From JAWPMT01 sp965242775 (GTDB taxonomy: Bacteria; Bacteroidota; Bacteroidia; Cytophagales; Cyclobacteriaceae), in NCBI GenBank assembly GCA_965242775.1, contig CBDETI010000005.1:310001-374000 (forward strand): 64,000 nucleotides of DNA, in the 5' to 3' direction. The translations under genes were made by a program, and so were the position numbers. Position 1 is the stretch's first letter. Each line of letters starts with the position of its first letter. The notes under the pieces are model-generated. The model was given only the letters and a program-made list of their open reading frames with translations. It was not told the origin of the DNA and did no database searches. Positions 51,260 to 60,010 of this stretch are shown here, piece after piece.

Positions 51260-54040
51260 ATGAAATTTCTGCTGCTATTTCCCCTTGCCTTCACCTTTGC
51301 AGGCGCTTTTTCCCAATCAAAAAAAGCCCTCACACCCAATGAAATGGATTCCTGGGTCCGGATTCGGGGAGTACAAATGTCTGGTGATGGATCGGTAATT
51401 TCTTATCACTTGACTCCCGGATTTGGAGATACAACGTTGAAGGTGGTTTCCCATGATGGAGACGAGTTGTTGACAACACGTAGAGGTGAAGCCTCCAGGG
51501 TTTCCTGGGATGGCAAACAAGTGATTTTCAAGATTGTTCCTTCACTAGACACGGTAAGATCATTGCAGCGCAAGAAAACTAAGAAGGATAAGATGCCGCA
51601 GGATACGCTAGGCATCTACCACCTGGCTACTGATCAGCTTGAGAAAGTCGCGCCAATCAAAGATTTTAAGGTGCCGAAGAAGTGGTCCGGGACTGTAGCT
51701 TATCGCTTGGCAACTATCCGGGATATAAAGAAACCGGGTCAAGCAGACACCCTAAGTAAGGAGGCCAAAACCCCAGTCAAAAAAGTAGGGAAGGACAATG
51801 GCTTTCACCTGGTGCTTTACAACCTGGTAAGTCAGTCCACTGATACATTTAAGTATGTGACGAACTACGTTTTTGCGGAAGAGCAACCAGCGATCGTATT
51901 TGAGTCTAAGGGGATAGATAGCACATTTCTCCCAGGTGTCTATCACTACGACATTGATAAAAAATCACTAACGGTGCTCCTGACCGGGGAGCATACCTAC
52001 ACACAACATGCCATAGCCAGGGACGGCAGTCAGGTGGCCTTTCTGGTGGATATGGATACAACGGAGGCGTTGATCCGTGACTATAAGCTGATGTATTGGA
52101 ACAGCTCACTTCAGGCTGCCGAAGAGAAAGCCAGTCGAGCCAACTTATCTGACAACTGGATTGTGAGTCAGCATGGAACGGTAAGCTTTTCAAAGACCGG
52201 CAGTCGCGTTCATTTTGGAACGTCGCCGGAGCCACTAGTACAAGACACTACGCTGTTGGAGGATGAAATTATTCAGGTAGAAGTTTGGAATTACAAAGAC
52301 GGCCGAATGATGACCCAGCAGGAGTACAATAAAGAGAATGACCTCAAGAAGAACTACCTGGCCGCTTTCTTGCCTGCAACGAATAGGGTCATTCAGATCG
52401 CTGATGAAACTACTGACCAGGTAACGTCCCTCGATGATGACAAAGCCAATTCGCATCGGATGTTGAGCAAGGACGATAAACCTTATTACCGAAATGTAAC
52501 ATGGGAGGGGTTTCCACCTCGAGAAGACATATATGTTTTCGATTTAAAACTGGACGAGAAAAGAGAGATAACTTCGGGAGTGAGGGGGATGGAAAGCCTG
52601 TCCCTTTTTGGTAATTATCTTCTTTGGTATGATGTGGAAGATTCCGTATGGTATAGTTACAACATCGAGTCCGAAAACCAGGTGGATCTGTCCAGTAAGA
52701 TCCCGACAAGCTTATTTGACGAAGAGGACGACCATCCCGATTTTCCAAGACCTTACGGTATTGCTGGTTGGACGAAAAACGACGAATTCGTACTCCTCAA
52801 TGACAGATATGACATCTGGAAAGTGGACCCTGATGGTAAAAGTGATGCCATCAATCTGACAAACGGAAGAGCTGAACGTATTCGCCATCGCGTGATAACA
52901 TTGGATAATGAAGATCCTGTAGTCACTCTGAAAAGCGCAGTTGTCGGCACATTCAATGAAAAAACGAAAGGAACGGGTTTTGGGGTGCTTAATGATGAGC
53001 GGCCCGTAAAAATGCTTTATCAAGGAGATTTTGAATTGGCTGGACTGAGAAAAGCGAAGAACAGCGACCGTGTCATATTTACCCGCGCTACTAACCAGGA
53101 ATTCCCGGATTTGCAGGCCTCGGACCTGAGTTTCAAAAAGGTGACCAGGCTGAGTAATGCCAACCCCCAACAGTCGGAATTTAACTGGAGTACGGTAGAA
53201 TTAATGAATTGGACCTCCTTGCAAGGCACCGAGTTGGAGGGGCTGCTTTACAAGCCGGAGAATTTTGATCCAACCAAAAAGTATCCTTTGATGGTGTATT
53301 TCTACGAGCGAAATGCGCACCGGCTGCATGCCTATCATGGTGCTTTTCCTCATCGCTCCATTATCCGGCCGTCCTATTACGCCAGCAGGGGTTATATCGT
53401 CTTCATTCCGGATATCATTTATCGGGATGGGTATCCTGGCAAGAGTTGTTACGATGCCGTAATTCCAGGAGTGACACAGCTAATCGAGGAAGGTTATGTG
53501 GATGAGGAACGTATCGGCGTGCAGGGCCACAGTTGGGGTGGCTATCAGGCCGCTTACCTGATAACGCAGACAGATATGTTCAAATGTGCTGAAGCAGGAG
53601 CGCCAGTGGCCAATATGATCAGCGCCTATGGAGGTATCCGATGGGGCTCGGGACTGAGTCGAATGTTCCAGTATGAGCATAGTCAAAGTAGGATAGGAGG
53701 TACACTTTGGGAGTATCCTTTCCGATATATTGAGAACTCTCCGATATTCTATGTAGATCAGATCAACACGCCTTTGCTGATCATGCACAATGATAAAGAC
53801 GGAGCAGTGCCATGGTATCAGGGCATTGAACTATTTGTTGCCCTGCGTAGGTTCAATAAACCTTCCTGGATGTTGAACTACAATGATGAACCACACTGGC
53901 CTACAAAGCGCGAAAACATCAAGGACTTCCAGGTCCGGATGCAGCAGTACTTTGATCATTATCTAATGGCTCAACCCATGCCAGATTGGATGGAACGAGG
54001 CGTTCCTGCGGTAGAGAAGGGCATTAATAAAGGGTATTGA
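51260..54040 (+). CDS. Exported S9 prolyl oligopeptidase-family peptidase
   Basis: A 926-residue protein with a signal peptide (1-19). An N-terminal propeller covers about 40-620. The alpha/beta hydrolase domain follows, with nucleophile Ser758 in GVQGHSWGGYQA, Asp847 in NDKDGAVPW and His879 in NDEPHWP, so the triad is complete. It probably releases dipeptides or oligopeptides in the periplasm or outside. It lies divergent from the APH-type gene. The matB start is 99 bases downstream and is likely a separate unit. Confidence 0.9.
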   Translation: MKFLLLFPLAFTFAGAFSQSKKALTPNEMDSWVRIRGVQMSGDGSVISYHLTPGFGDTTLKVVSHDGDELLTTRRGEASRVSWDGKQVIFKIVPSLDTVRSLQRKKTKKDKMPQDTLGIYHLATDQLEKVAPIKDFKVPKKWSGTVAYRLATIRDIKKPGQADTLSKEAKTPVKKVGKDNGFHLVLYNLVSQSTDTFKYVTNYVFAEEQPAIVFESKGIDSTFLPGVYHYDIDKKSLTVLLTGEHTYTQHAIARDGSQVAFLVDMDTTEALIRDYKLMYWNSSLQAAEEKASRANLSDNWIVSQHGTVSFSKTGSRVHFGTSPEPLVQDTTLLEDEIIQVEVWNYKDGRMMTQQEYNKENDLKKNYLAAFLPATNRVIQIADETTDQVTSLDDDKANSHRMLSKDDKPYYRNVTWEGFPPREDIYVFDLKLDEKREITSGVRGMESLSLFGNYLLWYDVEDSVWYSYNIESENQVDLSSKIPTSLFDEEDDHPDFPRPYGIAGWTKNDEFVLLNDRYDIWKVDPDGKSDAINLTNGRAERIRHRVITLDNEDPVVTLKSAVVGTFNEKTKGTGFGVLNDERPVKMLYQGDFELAGLRKAKNSDRVIFTRATNQEFPDLQASDLSFKKVTRLSNANPQQSEFNWSTVELMNWTSLQGTELEGLLYKPENFDPTKKYPLMVYFYERNAHRLHAYHGAFPHRSIIRPSYYASRGYIVFIPDIIYRDGYPGKSCYDAVIPGVTQLIEEGYVDEERIGVQGHSWGGYQAAYLITQTDMFKCAEAGAPVANMISAYGGIRWGSGLSRMFQYEHSQSRIGGTLWEYPFRYIENSPIFYVDQINTPLLIMHNDKDGAVPWYQGIELFVALRRFNKPSWMLNYNDEPHWPTKRENIKDFQVRMQQYFDHYLMAQPMPDWMERGVPAVEKGINKGY

Positions 54041-54139
54041 TTCAGGGGGAGGGCTGGTCAGCTTTGCTGGCACTCTTGAGGTATAGCCCGACCAGGCACA
54101 GGATATAGGGATTTCATTAATCGATTATATTCGTAGTGG

Positions 54140-55618
54140 ATGCTTAACCTCATCAGACAGGCCTACGCTTTTTCGTCAAACCTGGCGATTGTTTCCAATG
54201 ATAGATCCTATAGCTATCAAGAACTTCTTACTGGATCCCAAGAGTTTGCCAGCGTGCTGTTGGGTGGTAGCAATGATCTTGAGGAGAAACGGATCGGCTT
54301 TCTGGTAGATCCGGGTTTTGAATATGTAAAGGTACAATGGGCGATATGGCAGGCAGGGGGTATCGCGGTGCCACTGAATACAAAAGCTCCGGCAGCGTCC
54401 CACCAGTATGTGATTGCCGATGCAGCAATAGATCAATTGGTCTGTTCAGAACATTATGCTGATGAGCTTAGGGCCTTGGTATCCGATCAAGACATTTCGC
54501 TGGTATTTCCCTACGAAAATTCAGGAATGGATAATACATTGCCTGAGGTAGCTGCCCATCGGCGGGCTATGATCCTGTACACCAGTGGCACTACCGGCTC
54601 TCCCAAGGGTGTAGTAACAACCCACGCTAACATTGAAGCACAAATAATAGCGCTGGTCTCAGCTTGGAAATGGTCTTCAGAGGATCGCATCATCAATGTG
54701 CTTCCATTGCACCATGTGCATGGCATCATCAACGTATTATGTTGTGCGCTGTGGTCAGGTGCTACGTGTGAGTTCATGGCATTTGAGGAAGCTGCGTTAT
54801 TAGATCGACTTGCCTCAAAAGAAGTAAATGTTTTTATGGCCGTACCGACCATTTATTTTAAGCTGATTGCCCGCTGGGAAACTTACGACAAGGACAAGCA
54901 AGAAGAGATTTCCAGTGGACTTCAGGAGATGAGGCTCATGGTATCCGGATCAGCAGCATTGCCTGTATCAGTATTGGAGAAATGGAAAAAAATGAGTGGC
55001 CATACTTTACTCGAGCGATATGGAATGACCGAGATTGGCATGGCTATTAGCAATTCCTACGAAGGAGAAAGGATACCAGGACATATTGGGGAGCCATTGC
55101 CTGGTGTGCAAACAAAGCTCGTAGATGAAATGATGAATCCCGTATTGCCCGGTGAGCAAGGAGAAATCTTAGTTAAGGGTCCAAGTGTTTTTTATGAATA
55201 TTGGCGACAATCAAAGGCAACACAAGAAGCGTTCACCGAGGATGGCTGGTTTAAAACCGGTGACGTAGCCATCATCAGTGACGGCTATTTTAAGATTATT
55301 GGGCGCAGTTCTATCGACATCATAAAATCGGGGGGTTATAAACTTTCTGCACTTGAAATAGAAGAAGTCCTAAGGACATATGATGACGTTAAAGACTGTG
55401 GTGTCGTTGGCATTCCCGATGAAGAATGGGGTGAGGTCGTGGCCGTGGGGTTGGTTACCCAGAAGAGCTTTGACGAGTCGTCACTCAGAGCATGGATGAA
55501 AACCAGGCTTCCCAATTACAAGATCCCGAAAATCATGAAAGTGATTGAGGATCTTCCAAGAAACGCGATGGGGAAGGTGGTAAAGAACGAACTCAAGGAG
55601 GAGTTAAAAAAAAAGTAG
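54140..55618 (+). CDS. matB: Malonyl-CoA synthetase (AMP-binding family)
   Basis: A 492-residue cytosolic acyl-CoA synthetase. The AMP-binding motif ILYTSGTTGSPKGV, LPLHHVHG, YGMTEIGMA, the DGWFKTGD motif and the catalytic Lys in MGKVVKNEL near the C-terminus are present. The HVHGIINVL region and SNSYEGERIPGHIG match the MatB/ACSF3 branch. It makes malonyl-CoA from malonate, ATP and CoA. The gene touches madL (stop 55618, start 55619), so import and activation of malonate are coupled. Context raises confidence in malonate specificity. Confidence 0.87.
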   Translation: MLNLIRQAYAFSSNLAIVSNDRSYSYQELLTGSQEFASVLLGGSNDLEEKRIGFLVDPGFEYVKVQWAIWQAGGIAVPLNTKAPAASHQYVIADAAIDQLVCSEHYADELRALVSDQDISLVFPYENSGMDNTLPEVAAHRRAMILYTSGTTGSPKGVVTTHANIEAQIIALVSAWKWSSEDRIINVLPLHHVHGIINVLCCALWSGATCEFMAFEEAALLDRLASKEVNVFMAVPTIYFKLIARWETYDKDKQEEISSGLQEMRLMVSGSAALPVSVLEKWKKMSGHTLLERYGMTEIGMAISNSYEGERIPGHIGEPLPGVQTKLVDEMMNPVLPGEQGEILVKGPSVFYEYWRQSKATQEAFTEDGWFKTGDVAIISDGYFKIIGRSSIDIIKSGGYKLSALEIEEVLRTYDDVKDCGVVGIPDEEWGEVVAVGLVTQKSFDESSLRAWMKTRLPNYKIPKIMKVIEDLPRNAMGKVVKNELKEELKKK

Positions 55619-55987
55619 ATGAAAATATACGGCGTTGCATTTTTAGCGGCATGCTATCTGATAGGACAAACTACGGGAAAATACCTGGGTGAGCTATTAG
55701 GAATTGGGGGTAATGTAGGCGGTGTTGGTATCGGAATGCTTTTGTTGGTACTGGCCAACGATCGATTTTATAAGACTACCGATATGCATACTGAGACGAA
55801 AGCTGGCGTTATTTTTTGGAGTAGCATGTACATTCCGGTGGTGATTGCCATGTCATCAGTTTTAAATGTACAGGCCGCGCTATCGGGTGGATGGGTGGCT
55901 GTCGTGGCAGGTATAGTCGCAACGGGAGGGTGCTACGTGCTGATTCCTTTGTTGGCAAAGTGGGGTGGCATTAAACAAGAATCATGA
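55619..55987 (+). CDS. madL: Malonate transporter subunit MadL
   Basis: A 122-residue membrane protein with four helices. The opening MKIYGVAFLAACYLIGQTTGKYLGELLGIGGNVGGVGIGML is the MadL pattern. It is one half of the MadLM sodium-dependent malonate carrier. Its start directly follows the matB stop and its stop overlaps madM by four bases (ATGA). Confidence 0.93.
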   Translation: MKIYGVAFLAACYLIGQTTGKYLGELLGIGGNVGGVGIGMLLLVLANDRFYKTTDMHTETKAGVIFWSSMYIPVVIAMSSVLNVQAALSGGWVAVVAGIVATGGCYVLIPLLAKWGGIKQES

Positions 55988-56733
55988 TGGCGATTTTACA
56001 AGACCTGCTTGTCAAAAATGGCCTGATCGTGGCCTTCCTCGCCGTGGGCATGATGATTTTCGTTTGCGATTGGATTTCCAGGAAGGTATTCGACAATCGC
56101 ATTCCGGGGGTAGCACTAGCAATTCTTGGTGCCTTGGTTTTGGCTTACTTCGGTGGGGAGAAGGGGATCGCAAGTTATCCGCTACTCGCAGGCATGGCCT
56201 TGTTGGGAGGTTCAATGTTTCGGGATTTTACCATAGTAGCCACGGCCATGGGAGCAAGTTTATCTGAGCTCCGAAAAACTGGTCTGGCAGGTGTGCTTTC
56301 CCTTTTTATAGGCGTCACGTTCACTTTCTTTCTCGGTGGATCGATAGGGTATGCGATGGGTTATAGGGACGCAGTAAGCTTTGTCACCATTGGCGCGGGC
56401 GCCTGTACGTACATCGTAGGTCCCGTCACGGGTTCGGCAATCGGTGCTTCTTCCGATTTGATTGCTATCAGTATTGCAGCGGGTGTGGTCAAGACGATTT
56501 TTGTTACGATCATCACCCCAGTCGTTGCAAAATACATTGGTTTGGACAATCCTGGTACTGCTATGATTTTCGGAGGGATGATCGGTACCACTAGTGGTGT
56601 TGCCGCGGGCCTCGCCGCTACTGATCCCAAACTCGTGCCGTATGGGGCTTTAACCGCTACATTCTATACGGGCATTGGTGTTTTATTGTGTCCCTCTGTT
56701 TTTTACCTCCTTATGGTCTGGGTTTTAGGATGA
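55984..56733 (+). CDS. madM: Malonate transporter subunit MadM
   Basis: A 249-residue membrane protein with about nine helices. The sequence has the MadM features FLAVGMMIFVCDWISRK, RIPGVALAILGALVLAYFGG and GACTYIVGPVTGSAIGASSD. Together with MadL it should import malonate at the inner membrane for MatB. Translation overlaps MadL by four bases. A gene-free stretch of about 230 bases follows. Confidence 0.93.
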   Translation: MMAILQDLLVKNGLIVAFLAVGMMIFVCDWISRKVFDNRIPGVALAILGALVLAYFGGEKGIASYPLLAGMALLGGSMFRDFTIVATAMGASLSELRKTGLAGVLSLFIGVTFTFFLGGSIGYAMGYRDAVSFVTIGAGACTYIVGPVTGSAIGASSDLIAISIAAGVVKTIFVTIITPVVAKYIGLDNPGTAMIFGGMIGTTSGVAAGLAATDPKLVPYGALTATFYTGIGVLLCPSVFYLLMVWVLG

Positions 56734-56964
56734 TTTAAAAGTGCTGTTTAACCACCAGTAAGGGGTATAATATAGCCTAAAACACACTCTAACATTCTTT
56801 TGGTGGAGCTGGCGTTGCCACCTTTTACGTCCTGCGACGAGCAAGAACCAAGCCCAGCGCACCATTTGGAATGGTCGGTCGCCGACGGTGTAAGTATCCC
56901 TCTTGGAAAGTATAATTTAGGAGGTTGTTGACTATATTCATTCGCACAATCATTCCCTAACCTT

Positions 56965-59900
56965 ATGAACCGATTCCTAACTTATTTGCTAGCCCTGACG
57001 CTAGGCAGTTTCACACACACAATTTCCTCACAGCCCTCAAAACCCACGATCGACCCATCATTTTATTCAAATATGGAATGGCGGAATATTGGGCCAAATC
57101 GAGGGGGGCGATCACTAGGCTGCGCCGGAAGCCCGGGACGCGAACACGAATACTATTTCGGTGCGACTGGCGGTGGTCTTTGGAAAACGATCGATGGCGG
57201 CAATGAGTGGTTTCCCGTAACAGATGGTCAAATTTCCTCCTCCTCCATAGGCGCAGTGGCGGTGGCGGAGACAAATCCTGATGTAGTTTACATTGGGGGT
57301 GGAGAGACGCAGCTGCGAGGCAGTATCACACAAGGAGATGGTGTTTATAAATCAAAAGATGGCGGAAAAACATGGCGACACTTGGGTCTTAAGGAAACAC
57401 AGGCGATTTCAAGGATTCGCATTCATCCGACTAATCCCGATATTGTATATGTAGCCGCATTGGGTCATCCCTACGGCGACAATGAAGAACGAGGGGTTTT
57501 CAAATCGATAGATGGCGGCAATACCTGGAAGAAAATTCTGTACGAGAGCCCCAAGGCCGGTGCCGCTGACCTGATCATTGATAGAAGGAATCCTGAGGTT
57601 TTGTATGCCACAACCTGGCAAGTGTATCGCAAAGCCTGGAAGATGTGGGGCGGCGGTCCATTTTGCAAATTGTGGAAATCCGAAAACGGTGGAGATACCT
57701 GGATTGATTTAACGGGCAACCCAGGAATGCCCGAAGGACCCATTGGTAAAATAGGTGTGACGGTCTCACCAGCAAATCCTGATCGCGTGTGGGCCGTGGT
57801 GGAAGCGAATGAGGGTGGAATCTTCCGATCCGATGACGGGGGTTGGACATGGACAAAGACGAACGAGGAGCGTAAGCTCAGACAAAGGGCATTTTATTAC
57901 TCTCGTGTTTATGCAGATCCCATAGATCCCGAGACCGTTTATTGCCTCAACGTTGATTTCTGGAAGTCCACAGACGGGGGCAAGACCTTTGACATAGAGC
58001 TGAAGCCTCCGCATGGAGACTTTCACGACTTGTGGATAGATCCCAACAATCCTGATCGAATGATCAACTCCAACGACGGGGGTGGTAGCGTAAGTATCAA
58101 TGGCGGGAAGACCTGGACACCTCTGGACTTTCCTACGACGCAGTTTTACCATGTAATGACAACCAGTGATGTGCCTTATCACGTAGCTGGTGCGCAGCAG
58201 GATAACAGTACGTTGGCGATGCCAAGTGATGGCTGGAGTCATATGCAAGCACGGGGCTTTGACAAATGGCATTATGCCGTGGGTGGGGGTGAGAGTGGAT
58301 GGATTACCCAGAGCCCGACAGATCCTGATGTGTTTTATGCTGGAAGCCAGGGAGCCCTTCTGACCAGATATAATCGAAAAACAGGACAAATCCGGGATAT
58401 TCAGGTGTACCCGCGATTCTTTTCAGGCGAACCAGCCAATTCACTTCCGGAGCGATGGCAGTGGACATTCCCCATTATGTTCTCTCCACTGGATCCGTCT
58501 ATCATGTACACTTGCTCGCAGCACATTTGGAAAACCACAAATGACGGACAGACCTGGGAGAAAATAAGTCCTGATCTTACTTATGCGGATCCGGAAACTT
58601 TGGGTAAGACAGGAGGCATCATTACCATGGATATGAATGGCCCCGAGATTTATGCAACTGTTTTTGCTCTCGCACCTTCAAACCATGATGTCAATACCAT
58701 ATGGGCAGGTTCTGACGATGGCAAAGTCCATATTACCAGAGATGGAGGCAAGAAGTGGAACGACATTACGCCCAAAGACCTGCCAAAATATTCCAGGGTC
58801 AGCATCATAGAAGAATCAATCCATAACCCCGGTACACTGTATATAGCGGCGAATAGGTATCAGGTCGATGATCGACAGCCTTATGTTTTTCGCACTACGG
58901 ACTATGGTAAGAACTGGACGAAAATCACAAGCGGCATAGCTGACGGTCACTTTGCCCGTGCAGTGCGAGAAGATTATAAGAAGCCGGGTTTGTTATTCCT
59001 AGCCACTGAACACGGAGCTTACGTCTCATTCAATGCCGGTGATCAATGGCAATCGCTGCAGATGAATTTGCCTGATACCCCCATTCGTGACTTGGTGGTC
59101 AAAAATGATGATGTGGTTCTGGGTACGCACGGTCGCGGTTTTTGGATATTGGATGACATTAACCCCCTGAGAGAAGTCAGCCAGAACATGATGGAGGAAT
59201 CGGTCGCACTCTTCCAACCATCTGACCCTATTCGTGGTATCTACAGTCTCAAGGTGCAGTACTATTTGAAAGAGCAAATAGATTCTGTTCAGATTGAAAT
59301 CCTGGATGCCAATAACACTGTGATCAATACTTTTGTCGGCGATCAATTGGAATATAAACCAGACCCCAACTTACCATGGTGGCTAAGAGGCGGCAGTACG
59401 GTTCCTACAGTGGCCAAGGGAGTCAACGAATTCACCTGGAATCTGAGATATCCAGGAGCCACCACATTTGATGGGATGATCATCTGGAGTGCCCGACCAG
59501 CCCGTGGACCCAAAGCGCCTATCGGAGCATACAAAGTGCGGCTAACGGCCGGATCCTATTCCAAGACCTTTGATTTTAACATTCAGATGGATCCAAATCT
59601 ATCGGGGGTAACAGCTGATGATTTGAAAGAGCAATTTGAACTATCACTCCAGATAATTGGCAAAGAAACTACTGCTAATGAGGCAGTTATAGAAATTCGA
59701 AATATGAAATCCGAATTGATGCAGGATGAAGCCAATGAGTCATGGGTGTCACAACTTACTGCCATCGAAGAGGCCCTCTACCAAACCAAAAATCAGAGCC
59801 CGCAAGACCCTTTGAACTTTCCGATCCGACTCAACAATAGATTGAGCTCTTTAAGAAGGAGCGTAGAGACGGGAGAAGCGAAACCAACAGATGCCGCTTA

Positions 59901-59979
59901 TGCGGTATATGAAGAGTTATCGGATGAACTGACTGTTTTGCTCAATCGTTTGGAAGAGGTCAAAGCTTCCTTGAAGTAG
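56965..59979 (+). CDS. Exported BNR/sortilin-type propeller protein
   Basis: A 1004-residue protein with a signal peptide (about 1-22). Residues about 30-730 hold BNR-type repeats with S/T-x-D-GG-x-T/E-W motifs (KTIDGGNEW, KSKDGGKTWRH, KSIDGGNTWKK, KSTDGGKTF, NDGGGSVSINGGKTW), fitting the large ten-bladed VPS10/sortilin or sialidase-like propeller group. The rest (about 760-1004) has an immunoglobulin-like part and a helical tail. No catalytic residue of sialidases can be assigned. It may bind or process polymers at the surface. Confidence 0.85.
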   Translation: MNRFLTYLLALTLGSFTHTISSQPSKPTIDPSFYSNMEWRNIGPNRGGRSLGCAGSPGREHEYYFGATGGGLWKTIDGGNEWFPVTDGQISSSSIGAVAVAETNPDVVYIGGGETQLRGSITQGDGVYKSKDGGKTWRHLGLKETQAISRIRIHPTNPDIVYVAALGHPYGDNEERGVFKSIDGGNTWKKILYESPKAGAADLIIDRRNPEVLYATTWQVYRKAWKMWGGGPFCKLWKSENGGDTWIDLTGNPGMPEGPIGKIGVTVSPANPDRVWAVVEANEGGIFRSDDGGWTWTKTNEERKLRQRAFYYSRVYADPIDPETVYCLNVDFWKSTDGGKTFDIELKPPHGDFHDLWIDPNNPDRMINSNDGGGSVSINGGKTWTPLDFPTTQFYHVMTTSDVPYHVAGAQQDNSTLAMPSDGWSHMQARGFDKWHYAVGGGESGWITQSPTDPDVFYAGSQGALLTRYNRKTGQIRDIQVYPRFFSGEPANSLPERWQWTFPIMFSPLDPSIMYTCSQHIWKTTNDGQTWEKISPDLTYADPETLGKTGGIITMDMNGPEIYATVFALAPSNHDVNTIWAGSDDGKVHITRDGGKKWNDITPKDLPKYSRVSIIEESIHNPGTLYIAANRYQVDDRQPYVFRTTDYGKNWTKITSGIADGHFARAVREDYKKPGLLFLATEHGAYVSFNAGDQWQSLQMNLPDTPIRDLVVKNDDVVLGTHGRGFWILDDINPLREVSQNMMEESVALFQPSDPIRGIYSLKVQYYLKEQIDSVQIEILDANNTVINTFVGDQLEYKPDPNLPWWLRGGSTVPTVAKGVNEFTWNLRYPGATTFDGMIIWSARPARGPKAPIGAYKVRLTAGSYSKTFDFNIQMDPNLSGVTADDLKEQFELSLQIIGKETTANEAVIEIRNMKSELMQDEANESWVSQLTAIEEALYQTKNQSPQDPLNFPIRLNNRLSSLRRSVETGEAKPTDAAYAVYEELSDELTVLLNRLEEVKASLK

Positions 59980-60010
59980 GTTTTATCAACGGTGCAACTG
60001 CTGTAAAAAG

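Noticed and set aside
57766..58389. A 207-residue minus-strand open frame inside the BNR-propeller gene.
   Set aside because: It is antisense to an intact 1004-residue gene with clear repeats; no plausible product was seen.
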